Assembly: GCA_964655115.1 (NCBI GenBank)
Contig: CAZZKM010000002.1
Span: 1 to 64,000 of the forward strand
Source of the DNA: ATZT02 sp964655115
GTDB taxonomy: Bacteria > Actinomycetota > Actinomycetes > S36-B12 > UBA5976
Direction: 5' to 3'
Length of the DNA stretch: 64,000 nt
The notes under the pieces are model-generated. The model made no database searches. It was not told the origin of the DNA and saw nothing but the letters and a program-made list of their open reading frames with translations. Made by a program: the position numbers and the translations under genes. Positions 7,923 through 16,361 of the stretch are shown here, in pieces (within the stretch, counting starts at the first letter, position 1; each line of letters starts with the position of its first letter).

Positions 7923-8627
7923 CTAGGCCAAGTCGGGTCTGTTTTGCCTCGTGCGCTTTAAAGCCTCTTCTAGGCGAAATTGGGCGATTTTTTCATGATC
8001 TCCACTCAATAGAACCGAAGGCACTTCTAAACCTCTCCAGCTTTCAGGACGGGTAAAAACAGGCCCCTCGATGAGTTTTTCCATCGATCCTGGAGCAAAA
8101 GAATCGTCTTTGATTGAATCTTCATTTCCTAAAACCCCTGGAATTAATCTTGCAATTGCTTCTAGCATCACAATTGAGGCAACTTCTCCTCCAGCAAGAA
8201 CATAATCTCCAATACTTATTTCCTTCACTTCCTTAATGCGCTCATCTGTTTTGTAATACTCAACAACGCGAGAATCAATACCTTCGTATCTACCGTTGAT
8301 AAAAATTAAATGATCGTCACTTGATAAATCTTGGGCCATTTGTTGGTTAAATACTTTTCCTGAAGGGGTAGGCATGATTAAAACTACTTTTGATTGAGCT
8401 TTTTCAAGTATTGAATCAATGGCCAATCCCCAAACATCTGCTTTCATAACCATTCCAGGTCCTCCACCATATGGTGAATCATCAACTGTTTTATGTTTAT
8501 CTTGAGTGAAATCTCTTAAATCATGCACATTAATTTTTAATAATTTTGAATCTTGAGCTTTTCCTAAAAGAGATAAATTAAGGCTTTTAAAATATTCAGG
8601 AAAAATACTAATTAAATCAATTTGCAT
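7923..8627 (-). CDS. trmD: tRNA (guanine-N1-)-methyltransferase
   Basis: Methylates G37 of tRNAs using S-adenosylmethionine. The trefoil-knot SAM-binding residues are in YGGGPGMVM and ISIGDYVLAGGEVA. I place the start at 8627 (MQIDLISIFPEYF), where family proteins normally begin; in-frame ATGs at 8636 and 8645 would add 3 or 6 residues. The start overlaps the end of rimM, indicating translational coupling. Confidence 0.93.
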   Translation of the reverse strand: MQIDLISIFPEYFKSLNLSLLGKAQDSKLLKINVHDLRDFTQDKHKTVDDSPYGGGPGMVMKADVWGLAIDSILEKAQSKVVLIMPTPSGKVFNQQMAQDLSSDDHLIFINGRYEGIDSRVVEYYKTDERIKEVKEISIGDYVLAGGEVASIVMLEAIARLIPGVLGNEDSIKDDSFAPGSMEKLIEGPVFTRPESWRGLEVPSVLLSGDHEKIAQFRLEEALKRTRQNRPDLA

Positions 8628-9144
8628 CGATGGCATTTTCTTCATCAAATAATCCTCTAGGAGGATCCATGGTCACTAATTTTTGATCCAAATCAACTTT
8701 AGTTACGATTTGTTTTACAAAAGGAACTAAAACTTCCTTTTTGTTAGCAGTGTCTACCACAAGTAAATCTTGGGCAAGGCCTGTATTTACTTCTTTTATG
8801 ACACCTAGAAAATTACCTGATTGATCAACTACTTTTAAACCTGTTAATTGAAATTCATAATATTGGTCATTTGTAGTTTGAATACTGTTTGGATCAATCT
8901 CAATAATTAAAGTTTTACCTTTAATGTCATTTGCTTGGTCTCTATCAGTAATTTCTTCAAATTTGACCAACATTTTTTCTTGATGCCACCTAGATTCTAA
9001 AACAGTTAATAATTGTTGATTTTCTTTTAAAGAAAGTTTTGAACCTTTAGCAAACCTTAATTCTGGTTCATCGGTTCTTACTTCAACACTTATTTCGCCA
9101 TGGACTCCATGTGGTCGACCAAGTCGACCAACTACTAAATCCAT
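8617..9144 (-). CDS. rimM: 16S rRNA processing protein RimM
   Basis: Assists 30S head maturation and binds S19. N-terminal RimM barrel (VGRLGRPHGVHGEISVEV) is followed by a PRC-barrel half (YYEFQLTGLKVVD, GVIKEVNTGLAQDLLVV, PFVKQIVTKVD). Length 175 is typical. It sits between khpA and trmD, the conserved bacterial order. Confidence 0.93.
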   Translation of the reverse strand: MDLVVGRLGRPHGVHGEISVEVRTDEPELRFAKGSKLSLKENQQLLTVLESRWHQEKMLVKFEEITDRDQANDIKGKTLIIEIDPNSIQTTNDQYYEFQLTGLKVVDQSGNFLGVIKEVNTGLAQDLLVVDTANKKEVLVPFVKQIVTKVDLDQKLVTMDPPRGLFDEENAIDAN

Positions 9145-9159
9145 TTTTGTAATTAAGAT

Positions 9160-9396
9160 TTAAGCGTCTACGTCAACAAAATCAATGCGAGTAGGTTTTC
9201 CACCTTGCAATGCATTGATTACAGTTCTAATTGCAGTAGCGGTTCTACCATTTCGACCAATTACTCGGCCAAGGTCTTCTCCGTTGACTGTTACTTCTAA
9301 AGTGTTTCCACGTTTAGTTGTTTTGTTTGAAACTGAAACATCATCTGGATGATCCACAATTCCTTTAACTAAATGTTCTAATGCATCTTCAATCAT
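9160..9396 (-). CDS. khpA: KH-domain RNA-binding protein KhpA
   Basis: A 78-residue single KH domain with the GxxG loop in GRVIGRNGRTATAIRT. In actinobacteria and firmicutes this gene lies between rpsP and rimM, as here. It binds RNA and is linked to cell-size control in other bacteria; its targets here are unknown. The ATG follows the rpsP TAA with no gap. Confidence 0.92.
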   Translation of the reverse strand: MIEDALEHLVKGIVDHPDDVSVSNKTTKRGNTLEVTVNGEDLGRVIGRNGRTATAIRTVINALQGGKPTRIDFVDVDA

Positions 9397-10016
9397 TTAT
9401 GCTTGTGCCTCTTCAGTTTTTGTTTCTTCAGCAGGTGTTTCTGTAACTACTTCTTCAGCTTTNNNNNNNNNNNNNNNNNNNNNNNNNNNNNNNNNNNNNN
9501 NNNNNNNNNNNNNNNNNNNNNNNNNNNNNNNNNNNNNNNNNNNNNNNNNNNNNNNNNNNNNNTTTCTGCTGGTGCTTCTTCAGTTTTAACTTCTTCTGCT
9601 TTTGGTTCTTCTTTTGGTGTTTCTACTTTTTCAACTTTTGGCTTTGGATTCTTTGCTTCTTCTTCTCTTGCAGCAACGTTTTCTTTCAAAGCTTTTTCAT
9701 AAATTGCATGATGATCTGCTTTAGCTGGGGCAACTTTTACTTTGCTTGCAGTATCTTTTTCACCCTTAAATTTTTGCCAATCCCCAGTTAGTTTTAAAAG
9801 TGCTACAACTGGTTCAGTAGCTTGGGCTCCAACACTTAGCCAATAAGCCACACGATCAGCATCAATTCTTATAACTGATGGTTCTTCTTTTGGTTGATAA
9901 ATTCCAATTTCTTCAATGGCTCGTCCATTGCGAGCAGTGCGAGAATCTGCCACCACAACGCGATACATCGGTTGGTGGATTTTTCCTAAACGTTTTAATT
10001 TGATTTTTACGGCCAC
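9397..10016 (-). CDS. rpsP: 30S ribosomal protein S16, interrupted by an assembly gap
   Basis: The S16 core (KIKLKRLGKIHQPMYRVVVA, GRAIEEIGIYQP) starts at a GTG at 10016; longer upstream starts would add non-family residues. After about residue 110 comes a low-complexity tail rich in Glu, Ala, Lys and Pro. The run of 100 N at 9463-9562 falls inside it. On the far side the sequence reads EEVVTETPAEETKTEEAQA and a TAA at 9397-9399, immediately before khpA. This reading frame does not match the upstream frame across exactly 100 bases, so the N-run is a placeholder and true tail length is unknown. First gene of the operon continuing to rnhB. Confidence 0.88.
9463..9562. other. 100-N scaffold gap in the rpsP tail
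   Basis: Exactly 100 undetermined bases. Both flanks encode similar Glu/Ala-rich repeats (APAE, PAEE, KTEE), so the assembler probably broke on a tandem repeat. Frames on the two sides disagree modulo 3, so the real size is not 100. Confidence 0.97.
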
Positions 10017-10103
10017 TATTAATCTTTCGTGTTGGAGGGTTTTTACCCTGTGCTTTAGCCTTAGTCTTTCAGTATTATCAACCCAACACCCCAAATAGAT
10101 CTA

Positions 10104-10138
10104 TTCAATAGAACTTATATGTTCTGTATACTGAGTAA
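10104..10138 (+). promoter_or_regulatory. promoter and putative operator of the XRE regulator, leaderless
   Basis: TTCAAT at 10104-10109 and TATACT at 10127-10132 are spaced 17 bp, a good sigma-70-type promoter. The -10 box ends only 6 bp before the ATG, so the transcript should start at or next to the start codon. An inverted repeat AGAAC-n6-GTTCT (10110-10125) lies between the boxes, a typical place for an autorepressor site. Confidence 0.6.
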
Positions 10139-10354
10139 ATGGACCTTGATTTAGAGAATTTACGACTTCGTATGAGGCTTACTCAAGCAGAATTAGCTCA
10201 AGAATTGAAGGTAAGCCAAAGAAGAGTTTCAGCTATTGAAAATGGCCCAGACATTCAATTAAGCACTTTGAAGAAATATGTGGAATCACTGGGGGCAAAC
10301 TTAGAAGTAAACGCCATTATGCGAGGCGAAAGAATTCCAATACTTTTAGATTAG
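10139..10354 (+). CDS. small XRE-family HTH regulator
   Basis: The 71-residue protein is essentially one Cro/C1-type helix-turn-helix (LTQAELAQELKVSQRRVSAIE at about 14-34) plus a short tail (VNAIMRGERIPILLD). Such stand-alone proteins are often antitoxins or autoregulators, but no toxin gene is adjacent. It stands alone on the plus strand between rpsP and ffh, converging on ffh 10 bp away. It has no Shine-Dalgarno site; its promoter predicts a leaderless mRNA. DNA target is inferred to be its own promoter. Confidence 0.8.
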   Translation: MDLDLENLRLRMRLTQAELAQELKVSQRRVSAIENGPDIQLSTLKKYVESLGANLEVNAIMRGERIPILLD

Positions 10355-10364
10355 ATATCTTTTC

Positions 10365-11831
10365 TCACAATTTAAATCCAGATCCCATTTGATCTTCTTG
10401 ATCAATTTTAATTCCTTTTTCTTCTAAAGCTCTTTTTGCAGGATTTCCACTTCTTCTTGCACCTTTTCCTGGTTTTTGTTTCTTCTGTGGTTTAACAAAT
10501 GTTGCTCCACCAAAACCTGGCATGCCTCCACCTAATTGAGCTCGTTTCATCATTTTTTGTGCTTCTTGGAATCTATTAATTAAAGAATTAATATCTTTTA
10601 CTTCAACTCCTGCTCCTTGAGCAATCTTTACTTTTCTTTCAGCACTTATTGATTTAGGGTTTTGTCTTTCTTCAGGTTTCATAGATTGAATGATGGCTTC
10701 AACTCTGGTTACTTCTTTATCGTCAAAATTTTCTATCTGTTTTTTAGCTTGTGCCATTCCAGGAAGCATGCCCAGCATTTTTGACATAGATCCCATTTTT
10801 TTAATTGATTGCAATTGTTCCAAAAAGTCATCAAGAGTAAATGATTCACCACTTGTTATTTTTGCTTCAAATCTTTGTCTTTGTTCTTGATCGAAAGCTT
10901 CTTCAGCTTTTTCTATTAAAGTTAAAACATCTCCCATATCAAGAATTCGATTTGCAAGTCGCTCTGGATAGAAAATGTCAAAGTCATCAAGTTTTTCACC
11001 ATTGGATGCAAACATCACTGGTTTTCCAGTTATGGCTCTTAACGAAAGTGCTGCACCACCTCTGGCATCACCGTCTAATTTGGTTAAAACAATTCCATCA
11101 AACCCAACTTTGTCTAAAAAGTTTTGCGCGGTGTTAACAGAATCTTGACCAATCATGGAATCAATTACTAAAAGAGTTTCTTGAGGATTTACTGCTTTTC
11201 TAATTTGATGAGCCTGTTTGGTTAATTCGTCATCAATAGCAAGACGACCTGCTGTATCAATAATTACAAAATCATGCAGATTCTTATTTGCAAAATTAAG
11301 TGATTCTTTTGATACTTTTACCGGATCTCCTATCCCATTTCCTGGTTCTGGAGCATAAACTTGCACACCTGCTTGTTGCCCAACAATTTTTAATTGATCA
11401 ACTGCATTTGGTCTTTGTAAATCAGCTGCGACTAAAAGTGGAGTGTGACCATTTTTAACTAAATGTTTGGCAAGTTTTGCAGCTAAGGTGGTTTTTCCTG
11501 CTCCTTGTAAACCAAGAAGCATTAAAACAGTTGGACCAGTTTTTGCATAACTTAAACGTCTTGCATCCCCACCTAAAATATTTACTAGTTCTTGATGAAC
11601 AATTTTTACAACTTGTTGTGCAGGATTTAATGATTGGGAGACTTCTGAACCTAATGATTGGATTTTAATTTTTTCACAAAAATCATTTGCCACACTTAAT
11701 GCAACATCTGCCTCTAAAAGGGCAGTTCTTATTTCTTTAACAGTTTCTTCAATGTCTTTTTCTGATAAACGACCTTTGGTGCGTAAAGACTTAAAGGTTG
11801 AATTAAGGCGATCAGACAGCTGTTGGAACAT
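10365..11831 (-). CDS. ffh: signal recognition particle protein Ffh (SRP54)
   Basis: GTPase that binds 4.5S RNA and signal sequences and hands ribosomes to FtsY. N-domain, then G-domain with GLQGAGKTTLAAKLA, DLQRPNA, DTAGRL and TKLDGDARGG, then a Met-rich M-domain ending in basic residues. I start at MFQQLSDRLN (11831), the usual family N-terminus, and not 18 bp upstream. The start overlaps the glnD stop by 20 bp. Its receptor FtsY is encoded at 21.6 kb. Confidence 0.95.
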   Translation of the reverse strand: MFQQLSDRLNSTFKSLRTKGRLSEKDIEETVKEIRTALLEADVALSVANDFCEKIKIQSLGSEVSQSLNPAQQVVKIVHQELVNILGGDARRLSYAKTGPTVLMLLGLQGAGKTTLAAKLAKHLVKNGHTPLLVAADLQRPNAVDQLKIVGQQAGVQVYAPEPGNGIGDPVKVSKESLNFANKNLHDFVIIDTAGRLAIDDELTKQAHQIRKAVNPQETLLVIDSMIGQDSVNTAQNFLDKVGFDGIVLTKLDGDARGGAALSLRAITGKPVMFASNGEKLDDFDIFYPERLANRILDMGDVLTLIEKAEEAFDQEQRQRFEAKITSGESFTLDDFLEQLQSIKKMGSMSKMLGMLPGMAQAKKQIENFDDKEVTRVEAIIQSMKPEERQNPKSISAERKVKIAQGAGVEVKDINSLINRFQEAQKMMKRAQLGGGMPGFGGATFVKPQKKQKPGKGARRSGNPAKRALEEKGIKIDQEDQMGSGFKL

Positions 11832-14115
11832 GATTGCAAGCGTAGTCAAGGGCTCTTATCAAAGAAGCCATCCGCTCTTGACTCAAAAGTTGTCCCGAGG
11901 CTTCTCTTACGTAAAAGACGTCAACAACTTCTGAGCCTAAAGTCTCAACAATGGCGGCATGAATATCAACGTTATTTTGGGCTATTACATTTGCAATTTT
12001 ACTTAAGAATCCAGGTTCATCATGAGCTCTTACTTCAATAACTGAAGAACTTGAACTTACTTCTTTTAATTCAATGATTTTTGCTTGAGCAGTATTTATA
12101 GGTTTTGGTAAATATTCAGCTCGTGCTTTTAATTTATCCTCAATATTGATATTTCCTCTTAAAGCAAGACTTAAAGTTTGTGCAATTTCAGAGGTTGAAA
12201 CAGGATCTCCAAAAGCTGAATTTACTCTCCAAGTTGTTACTGCTTTATCTCCAATAGTTTCTGTTCTAGCACTTCTAACCAATAGTTTTTCTAGAGATAA
12301 CACACCTGCAATAAGGCCAAGTAATCCAGTTTGATCATTTGTAACAATCGTTAAAGAAATTCCATCAGGTAACTCTTTCATTTCTAAAACTACGTCATCT
12401 TTTCTGTTCACTAATTCTTTTTTTTCTTTACTCAAACGTGGTTCAGGTTTAGTTTTTACTCCCCTTATTTCATTTCGCACTTTCTTGACTAAATCCTTGA
12501 TTAATTGCTGGCGCCATTCACTGCTAGCTAAAGGACCCGTGGCATACATATCTGCAAGGGTTAAGAAATAAAGTAAATCTAAAAACAACTCATTTTCAAC
12601 AATATTTGCAACACTAGTAATCGTTAGAGGATCTTCTAAATCCCTTTTTGTAGCAAATTCTGGTAACAAGAGATGATGTTGGACAAGTTTTATTAAAACT
12701 TTGGAATCTTCTTCGTTAAAGCCAAGATTTGGTGCAAGTTTGTACATAATTTCTGCACCTTCAATTGAATGATCTTTTTCTCCACCTTTTCCAATGTCAT
12801 GAAAAAAAGAACCAACTAATAATAAATCTGGTCGAGAAACTTCTCTCGTGTAATTATTTGCATAAATTGCTGTTTCTAACAAATGCCGATCAACTGTAAA
12901 AGAATGTATTTGGCTATTTTGTGGACATCCCCTAATCCGACTCCAAATCGGTAACCATTTATCAATTAAACCTGCAAAATCTAAAGATTCCCAAGTTGAA
13001 ATTAAATGTCTACCAGAACCTAGCAAAGAAATAAACGCATCTTTTGCTTCTTGATTCCAAGGATTTGTTAAAGGTTTTGCTTCACCTTTAATTCTTTCTA
13101 ATGTGTGTTCTGCAATAAATAATCCAGCTTGAGAGCTAGCTGCGGCAAGTCTTAAACCTAAGGATTCATCTATTGAAATTTTTGAATCTTTAGCAAGTAC
13201 TACTTCATCATTTTGAATTACTGCACCATCCACCAATGGTTTTCTTGGCTCTGTTTTTAGTCTTTTTATTAAACCAGTTTTGTTAATTAGCGAGTTAATT
13301 TTGTGCCAAATAACATCACTGTGGTGAGCAATAATTCTTCCTGAATATGAAACTTTCCTAATCAATTGATCAGCGTCTTTATAATCTAATTTTTGAGCAA
13401 CACTTAATTGTTCTTGTCTGATTAATTTGTCACTTGGTTTATCTAAAACACTATGCAGACAATCTCTAACGTCTTGAATAACGTGACTATTTTCTTCCAA
13501 AATTGATTTAGGAATATCTATTTTCCAACTTGCAGCAACAGCTCGAAGAATTGTGATATCTCGTAATCCCCCATAAGATTCCTTTAAATCTGGCTCAATT
13601 AATTGAGAAAGTTCACCTTGTTTTTCTTTTCTGTCTTTAACTTGGTCAAATAATTCTTTTAGTCTTTTATCAGCAAAAGCTCGCCAATCTTGCAAAACTA
13701 ACGAACTTATTTGCTTTTCTAATTCATTGTTTCCAGCAATTGTTCTTGCATCTAGCCAACCTAAAACTACGGCTAAATCTTTTGTCGCTAAGTTTCTAAC
13801 CTCTACAGCAGTTCTGACAGAGTGATCTAGTTTTATCCCTAAATCCCAAATTGGATACCAAAGTTTTTCTGCAATTTCATCAATTTTAAAGCCTTTTTCG
13901 TGTACTAAAACTAAATCTAAATCGGAACCAAGAGTTAAATCTTGCCTACCATTTGCACCAACTCCAACTAATGCGACTTTGTCGAAATCTTCTTTTTTAA
14001 CTGCATTATTGAATAAATCAATTAAATATTTATCTGTAATTTGTGATAAATGCAAACGTCGTGCTGCTCCGATAGGAGCAGCACGTAACGCTTGTCGTTC
14101 TTCTAAATAGTTCAC
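11812..14115 (-). CDS. glnD: PII uridylyl/adenylyl-transferase GlnD
   Basis: Modifies and demodifies PII according to nitrogen status. Domains in order: nucleotidyltransferase (GSDLDL at 63-68), a helical region, HD domain (FFHDIGKG near residue 440), and two ACT domains near 590-660 and 690-760. Length 767 is normal. In actinobacteria the enzyme adenylylates the PII T-loop tyrosine; uridylylation is the proteobacterial reaction, and sequence alone does not settle it here. The GTG start shares one base with the glnB stop, completing an amtB-glnB-glnD operon. Confidence 0.93.
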   Translation of the reverse strand: MNYLEERQALRAAPIGAARRLHLSQITDKYLIDLFNNAVKKEDFDKVALVGVGANGRQDLTLGSDLDLVLVHEKGFKIDEIAEKLWYPIWDLGIKLDHSVRTAVEVRNLATKDLAVVLGWLDARTIAGNNELEKQISSLVLQDWRAFADKRLKELFDQVKDRKEKQGELSQLIEPDLKESYGGLRDITILRAVAASWKIDIPKSILEENSHVIQDVRDCLHSVLDKPSDKLIRQEQLSVAQKLDYKDADQLIRKVSYSGRIIAHHSDVIWHKINSLINKTGLIKRLKTEPRKPLVDGAVIQNDEVVLAKDSKISIDESLGLRLAAASSQAGLFIAEHTLERIKGEAKPLTNPWNQEAKDAFISLLGSGRHLISTWESLDFAGLIDKWLPIWSRIRGCPQNSQIHSFTVDRHLLETAIYANNYTREVSRPDLLLVGSFFHDIGKGGEKDHSIEGAEIMYKLAPNLGFNEEDSKVLIKLVQHHLLLPEFATKRDLEDPLTITSVANIVENELFLDLLYFLTLADMYATGPLASSEWRQQLIKDLVKKVRNEIRGVKTKPEPRLSKEKKELVNRKDDVVLEMKELPDGISLTIVTNDQTGLLGLIAGVLSLEKLLVRSARTETIGDKAVTTWRVNSAFGDPVSTSEIAQTLSLALRGNINIEDKLKARAEYLPKPINTAQAKIIELKEVSSSSSVIEVRAHDEPGFLSKIANVIAQNNVDIHAAIVETLGSEVVDVFYVREASGQLLSQERMASLIRALDYACNHVPTAV

Positions 14116-14453
14116 TAAATAGCTTCGGAACCGTGTTCACCTGTTCTAACTCTTACTACATCTTCAACAGGTATAACCCAAACTTTTCCATCGCCAATTT
14201 TTCCAGTTTTTGCTGCATTAACTATTGCATCAACAACTTTTGAAACATCAGAATCATTTACTAAAGCTTCGATTCTGACTTTTGGAACAAGATCAACGGT
14301 GTATTCAGCGCCGCGATAAACCTCAACGTGACCACCTTGTCTGCCATAGCCTGCAGCATCAGACACTGTCATTCCTTTTATTCCTTGTGACTGAAGTGCT
14401 GCTTTTACATCTTCAACTTTAAATGGTTTAACTATTGCAGTTACTAGTTTCAT
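14115..14453 (-). CDS. glnB: nitrogen regulatory protein PII
   Basis: A 112-residue PII signal protein, trimeric, sensing ATP/ADP and 2-oxoglutarate. The T-loop tyrosine is at position 51 (RGAEYTVDLVPK), and the B- and C-loop signatures (TGKIGDGKVWVIPVEDVVRVRTGE) are intact. Genomic pairing with amtB means it could equally be named glnK. It overlaps amtB by 4 bp and glnD by 1 bp. Confidence 0.95.
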   Translation of the reverse strand: MKLVTAIVKPFKVEDVKAALQSQGIKGMTVSDAAGYGRQGGHVEVYRGAEYTVDLVPKVRIEALVNDSDVSKVVDAIVNAAKTGKIGDGKVWVIPVEDVVRVRTGEHGSEAI

Positions 14454-15778
14454 GCGCTTACTCCTTTGCTTGAACCTTTAGAACTATCAACTAGGTCGTA
14501 AGCAGTTTCTGCTTGCAACGCAATGTCAACTCCTTCTAATTCTTCATCTTTTGTAACTCTAAATCCAAGAGTTGCAGTCAAGATTTTAGCAATTAGATAA
14601 GTGACTACAAATGAGAAAATCATGACGATTAATGCAGCTTCAATTTGAATAATTAATTGAGAAATGCCACCGCCATAAAATAACCCATTAACACTTAATT
14701 CATTAACGCTTGTGGTTCCGAAAAAACCGATCAAAATCGTTCCCACTAATCCGCCTACTAAATGCACACCAACTACATCTAGTGAATCGTCATAACCGAA
14801 TCGATATTTAAGTCCTACTGCCAAAGCTGTTATAGCTCCTGCAATAAGTCCGATTAGTAATGCTCCAAATGTGTCAACGAATGCACAAGCTGGAGTGATT
14901 GCAACAAGTCCTGCCACGATTCCAGATGCAGCACCTAAAGAAGTTGCGTGACCATCGCGCAATCTTTCAACAAGTAACCAACCTGCAACTGAAGCACATG
15001 TTGCGCTAAATGTGTTAACAAATGCAACTGCGGCTAATCCATTTGCACCAAGGGATGATCCGGCGTTAAAACCAAACCAACCAAACCACAGCAAACTTGC
15101 ACCAATCATTACCAAAGGAAGATTGGATGGTCTTAACAGCATTTTTCCAAATCCAATTCTTTTTCCTAAGACAAGTGCTAACGCTAAACCTGCAGCACCT
15201 GCATTTATATGAACTGCTGTTCCTCCAGCAAAATCAAGAGCTTTAAGTTTTGTGGCAATAAATCCACCACCATTTGCTTCTTGATCACCGAAATAAAACA
15301 CTGCACGAGCAACAGGTAAGTACACAATTGTTACCCAAATTGCAGAAAATACTAACCAAGTTCCAAATCTTGCTCTATCAGCTATTGCACCAGAAATAAG
15401 TGCAACTGTGATAACAGCAAACATTGCTTGAAAAGCAATGAATGCACCAGCTGGAATTGGATAATAAGCTCCATTAATTGCTAAAGCTGAAGTGTTTAAC
15501 AAGCCATTTAATCCAAAATAAGTTCCTGGATTTCCTAAAAAACTTCCAGAGTCTAAGGCTGGACCAAAAGCCAATGAGTAACCAAAAGTTACCCAAATAA
15601 TTCCTACGACAAATAGTGCACCAAAAGACATCATCATCATGTTCAATGTTGATTTGGCGCGAACCATTCCACCGTAAAAGAGTGCTAGACCAGGCACAGT
15701 CATCAATAAAACAAGTGCTGCACTGATTAACACCCAGGCAGTATCTCCTGCACTGATTTCAGGCATTAATAAATTCAC
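14450..15778 (-). CDS. amtB: ammonium transporter AmtB
   Basis: Eleven-helix ammonium channel, 442 residues. Pore and signature regions seen: PGLALFYGGMVRAKS, GTAVHINAGAAGLA with the pore His, and VGVHLVGGLVGTILIGFF with the second His. The C-terminal cytosolic tail (VTKDEELEGVDIALQAETAYD) is the PII-binding region, consistent with glnB directly downstream. A candidate nitrogen-control site lies upstream. Confidence 0.95.
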   Translation of the reverse strand: MNLLMPEISAGDTAWVLISAALVLLMTVPGLALFYGGMVRAKSTLNMMMMSFGALFVVGIIWVTFGYSLAFGPALDSGSFLGNPGTYFGLNGLLNTSALAINGAYYPIPAGAFIAFQAMFAVITVALISGAIADRARFGTWLVFSAIWVTIVYLPVARAVFYFGDQEANGGGFIATKLKALDFAGGTAVHINAGAAGLALALVLGKRIGFGKMLLRPSNLPLVMIGASLLWFGWFGFNAGSSLGANGLAAVAFVNTFSATCASVAGWLLVERLRDGHATSLGAASGIVAGLVAITPACAFVDTFGALLIGLIAGAITALAVGLKYRFGYDDSLDVVGVHLVGGLVGTILIGFFGTTSVNELSVNGLFYGGGISQLIIQIEAALIVMIFSFVVTYLIAKILTATLGFRVTKDEELEGVDIALQAETAYDLVDSSKGSSKGVSA

Positions 15779-15849
15779 ATCCTTTGTGGGATTTGTTAAG
15801 TTAAATTCCTCTATAAACGCGCCATTGCGTGAAGGAACAAGATAAGTTT

Positions 15850-15887
15850 CGACTACAAAAGTTACAGCATACGAATTATTGTGTTAC
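15850..15887 (-). promoter_or_regulatory. candidate GlnR-like operator upstream of amtB
   Basis: On the minus strand two GTAAC blocks lie exactly 22 bp apart (15887-15883 and 15865-15861), each followed after 6 bp by ATTCG or AGTCG. The 22-bp period and GTNAC half-sites match the layout of actinobacterial GlnR boxes, but the second half-sites do not match the usual GAAAC. The upstream block overlaps the mgsA stop codon. Confidence 0.35.
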
Positions 15888-16306
15888 AAGACTGTTAAAT
15901 CTTGTAACAAATGAGAAGAATATAACGCAGGATTTGTCAAACTAGAATTCATAAATACATCAGCAGTTGCCCGATTACAAGCAGTAGGCACATCTTTCAA
16001 CACTGCAATTCTTAATAAAGCTTTCACATCTGGATCGTGAGGTTGGGGTTCAAGAGGATCCCAAAAAAATATTAAAAAATCGATTAAACCTTCCACCATC
16101 ATTGCTCCAATTTGAATATCGCCACCTAAGGGACCACTTTCTACGGTGTTTACGTATAAACCTGACTCGTTGCTAATTAGTCGACCAGTTGTTCCAGTGG
16201 CATATATTTCAAAAGTGGTAAGGGCTCTTTTATTTAAAAATACCCAATCTAATATTTGACTTTTTTTCCCATCATGGGCTATCAAAGCAATGCGTTTTTT
16301 CTTCAC
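15884..16306 (-). CDS. mgsA: methylglyoxal synthase
   Basis: Converts dihydroxyacetone phosphate to methylglyoxal and phosphate, a glycolytic bypass that relieves phosphate starvation. The 140-residue protein has the family motifs: ALIAHDGKK at the N-terminus, ATGTTGRLI, SGPLGGDIQIGAMM with catalytic Asp63, and FFWDPLEPQPHDPDVKALLR with His90 and Asp93. It stands between amtB and the SGNH hydrolase as a separate unit. I see no glyoxalase gene in the window. Confidence 0.92.
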   Translation of the reverse strand: MKKKRIALIAHDGKKSQILDWVFLNKRALTTFEIYATGTTGRLISNESGLYVNTVESGPLGGDIQIGAMMVEGLIDFLIFFWDPLEPQPHDPDVKALLRIAVLKDVPTACNRATADVFMNSSLTNPALYSSHLLQDLTVL

Positions 16307-16361
16307 AAACTAAAATTACAATAATTGAATCAATTATCAGTTAATTTAAAATATCTTTAAT

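Noticed and set aside
9403..9702. Open frames crossing the N-run
   Set aside because: They exist only because N bases hide stops. The S16 frame with a TAA at 9397 before khpA is the consistent reading.
10110..10125. LexA (SOS) box before the XRE gene
   Set aside because: Actinobacterial LexA sites have GAAC and GTTC four bases apart; here the spacing is six, so I treat it as another operator.
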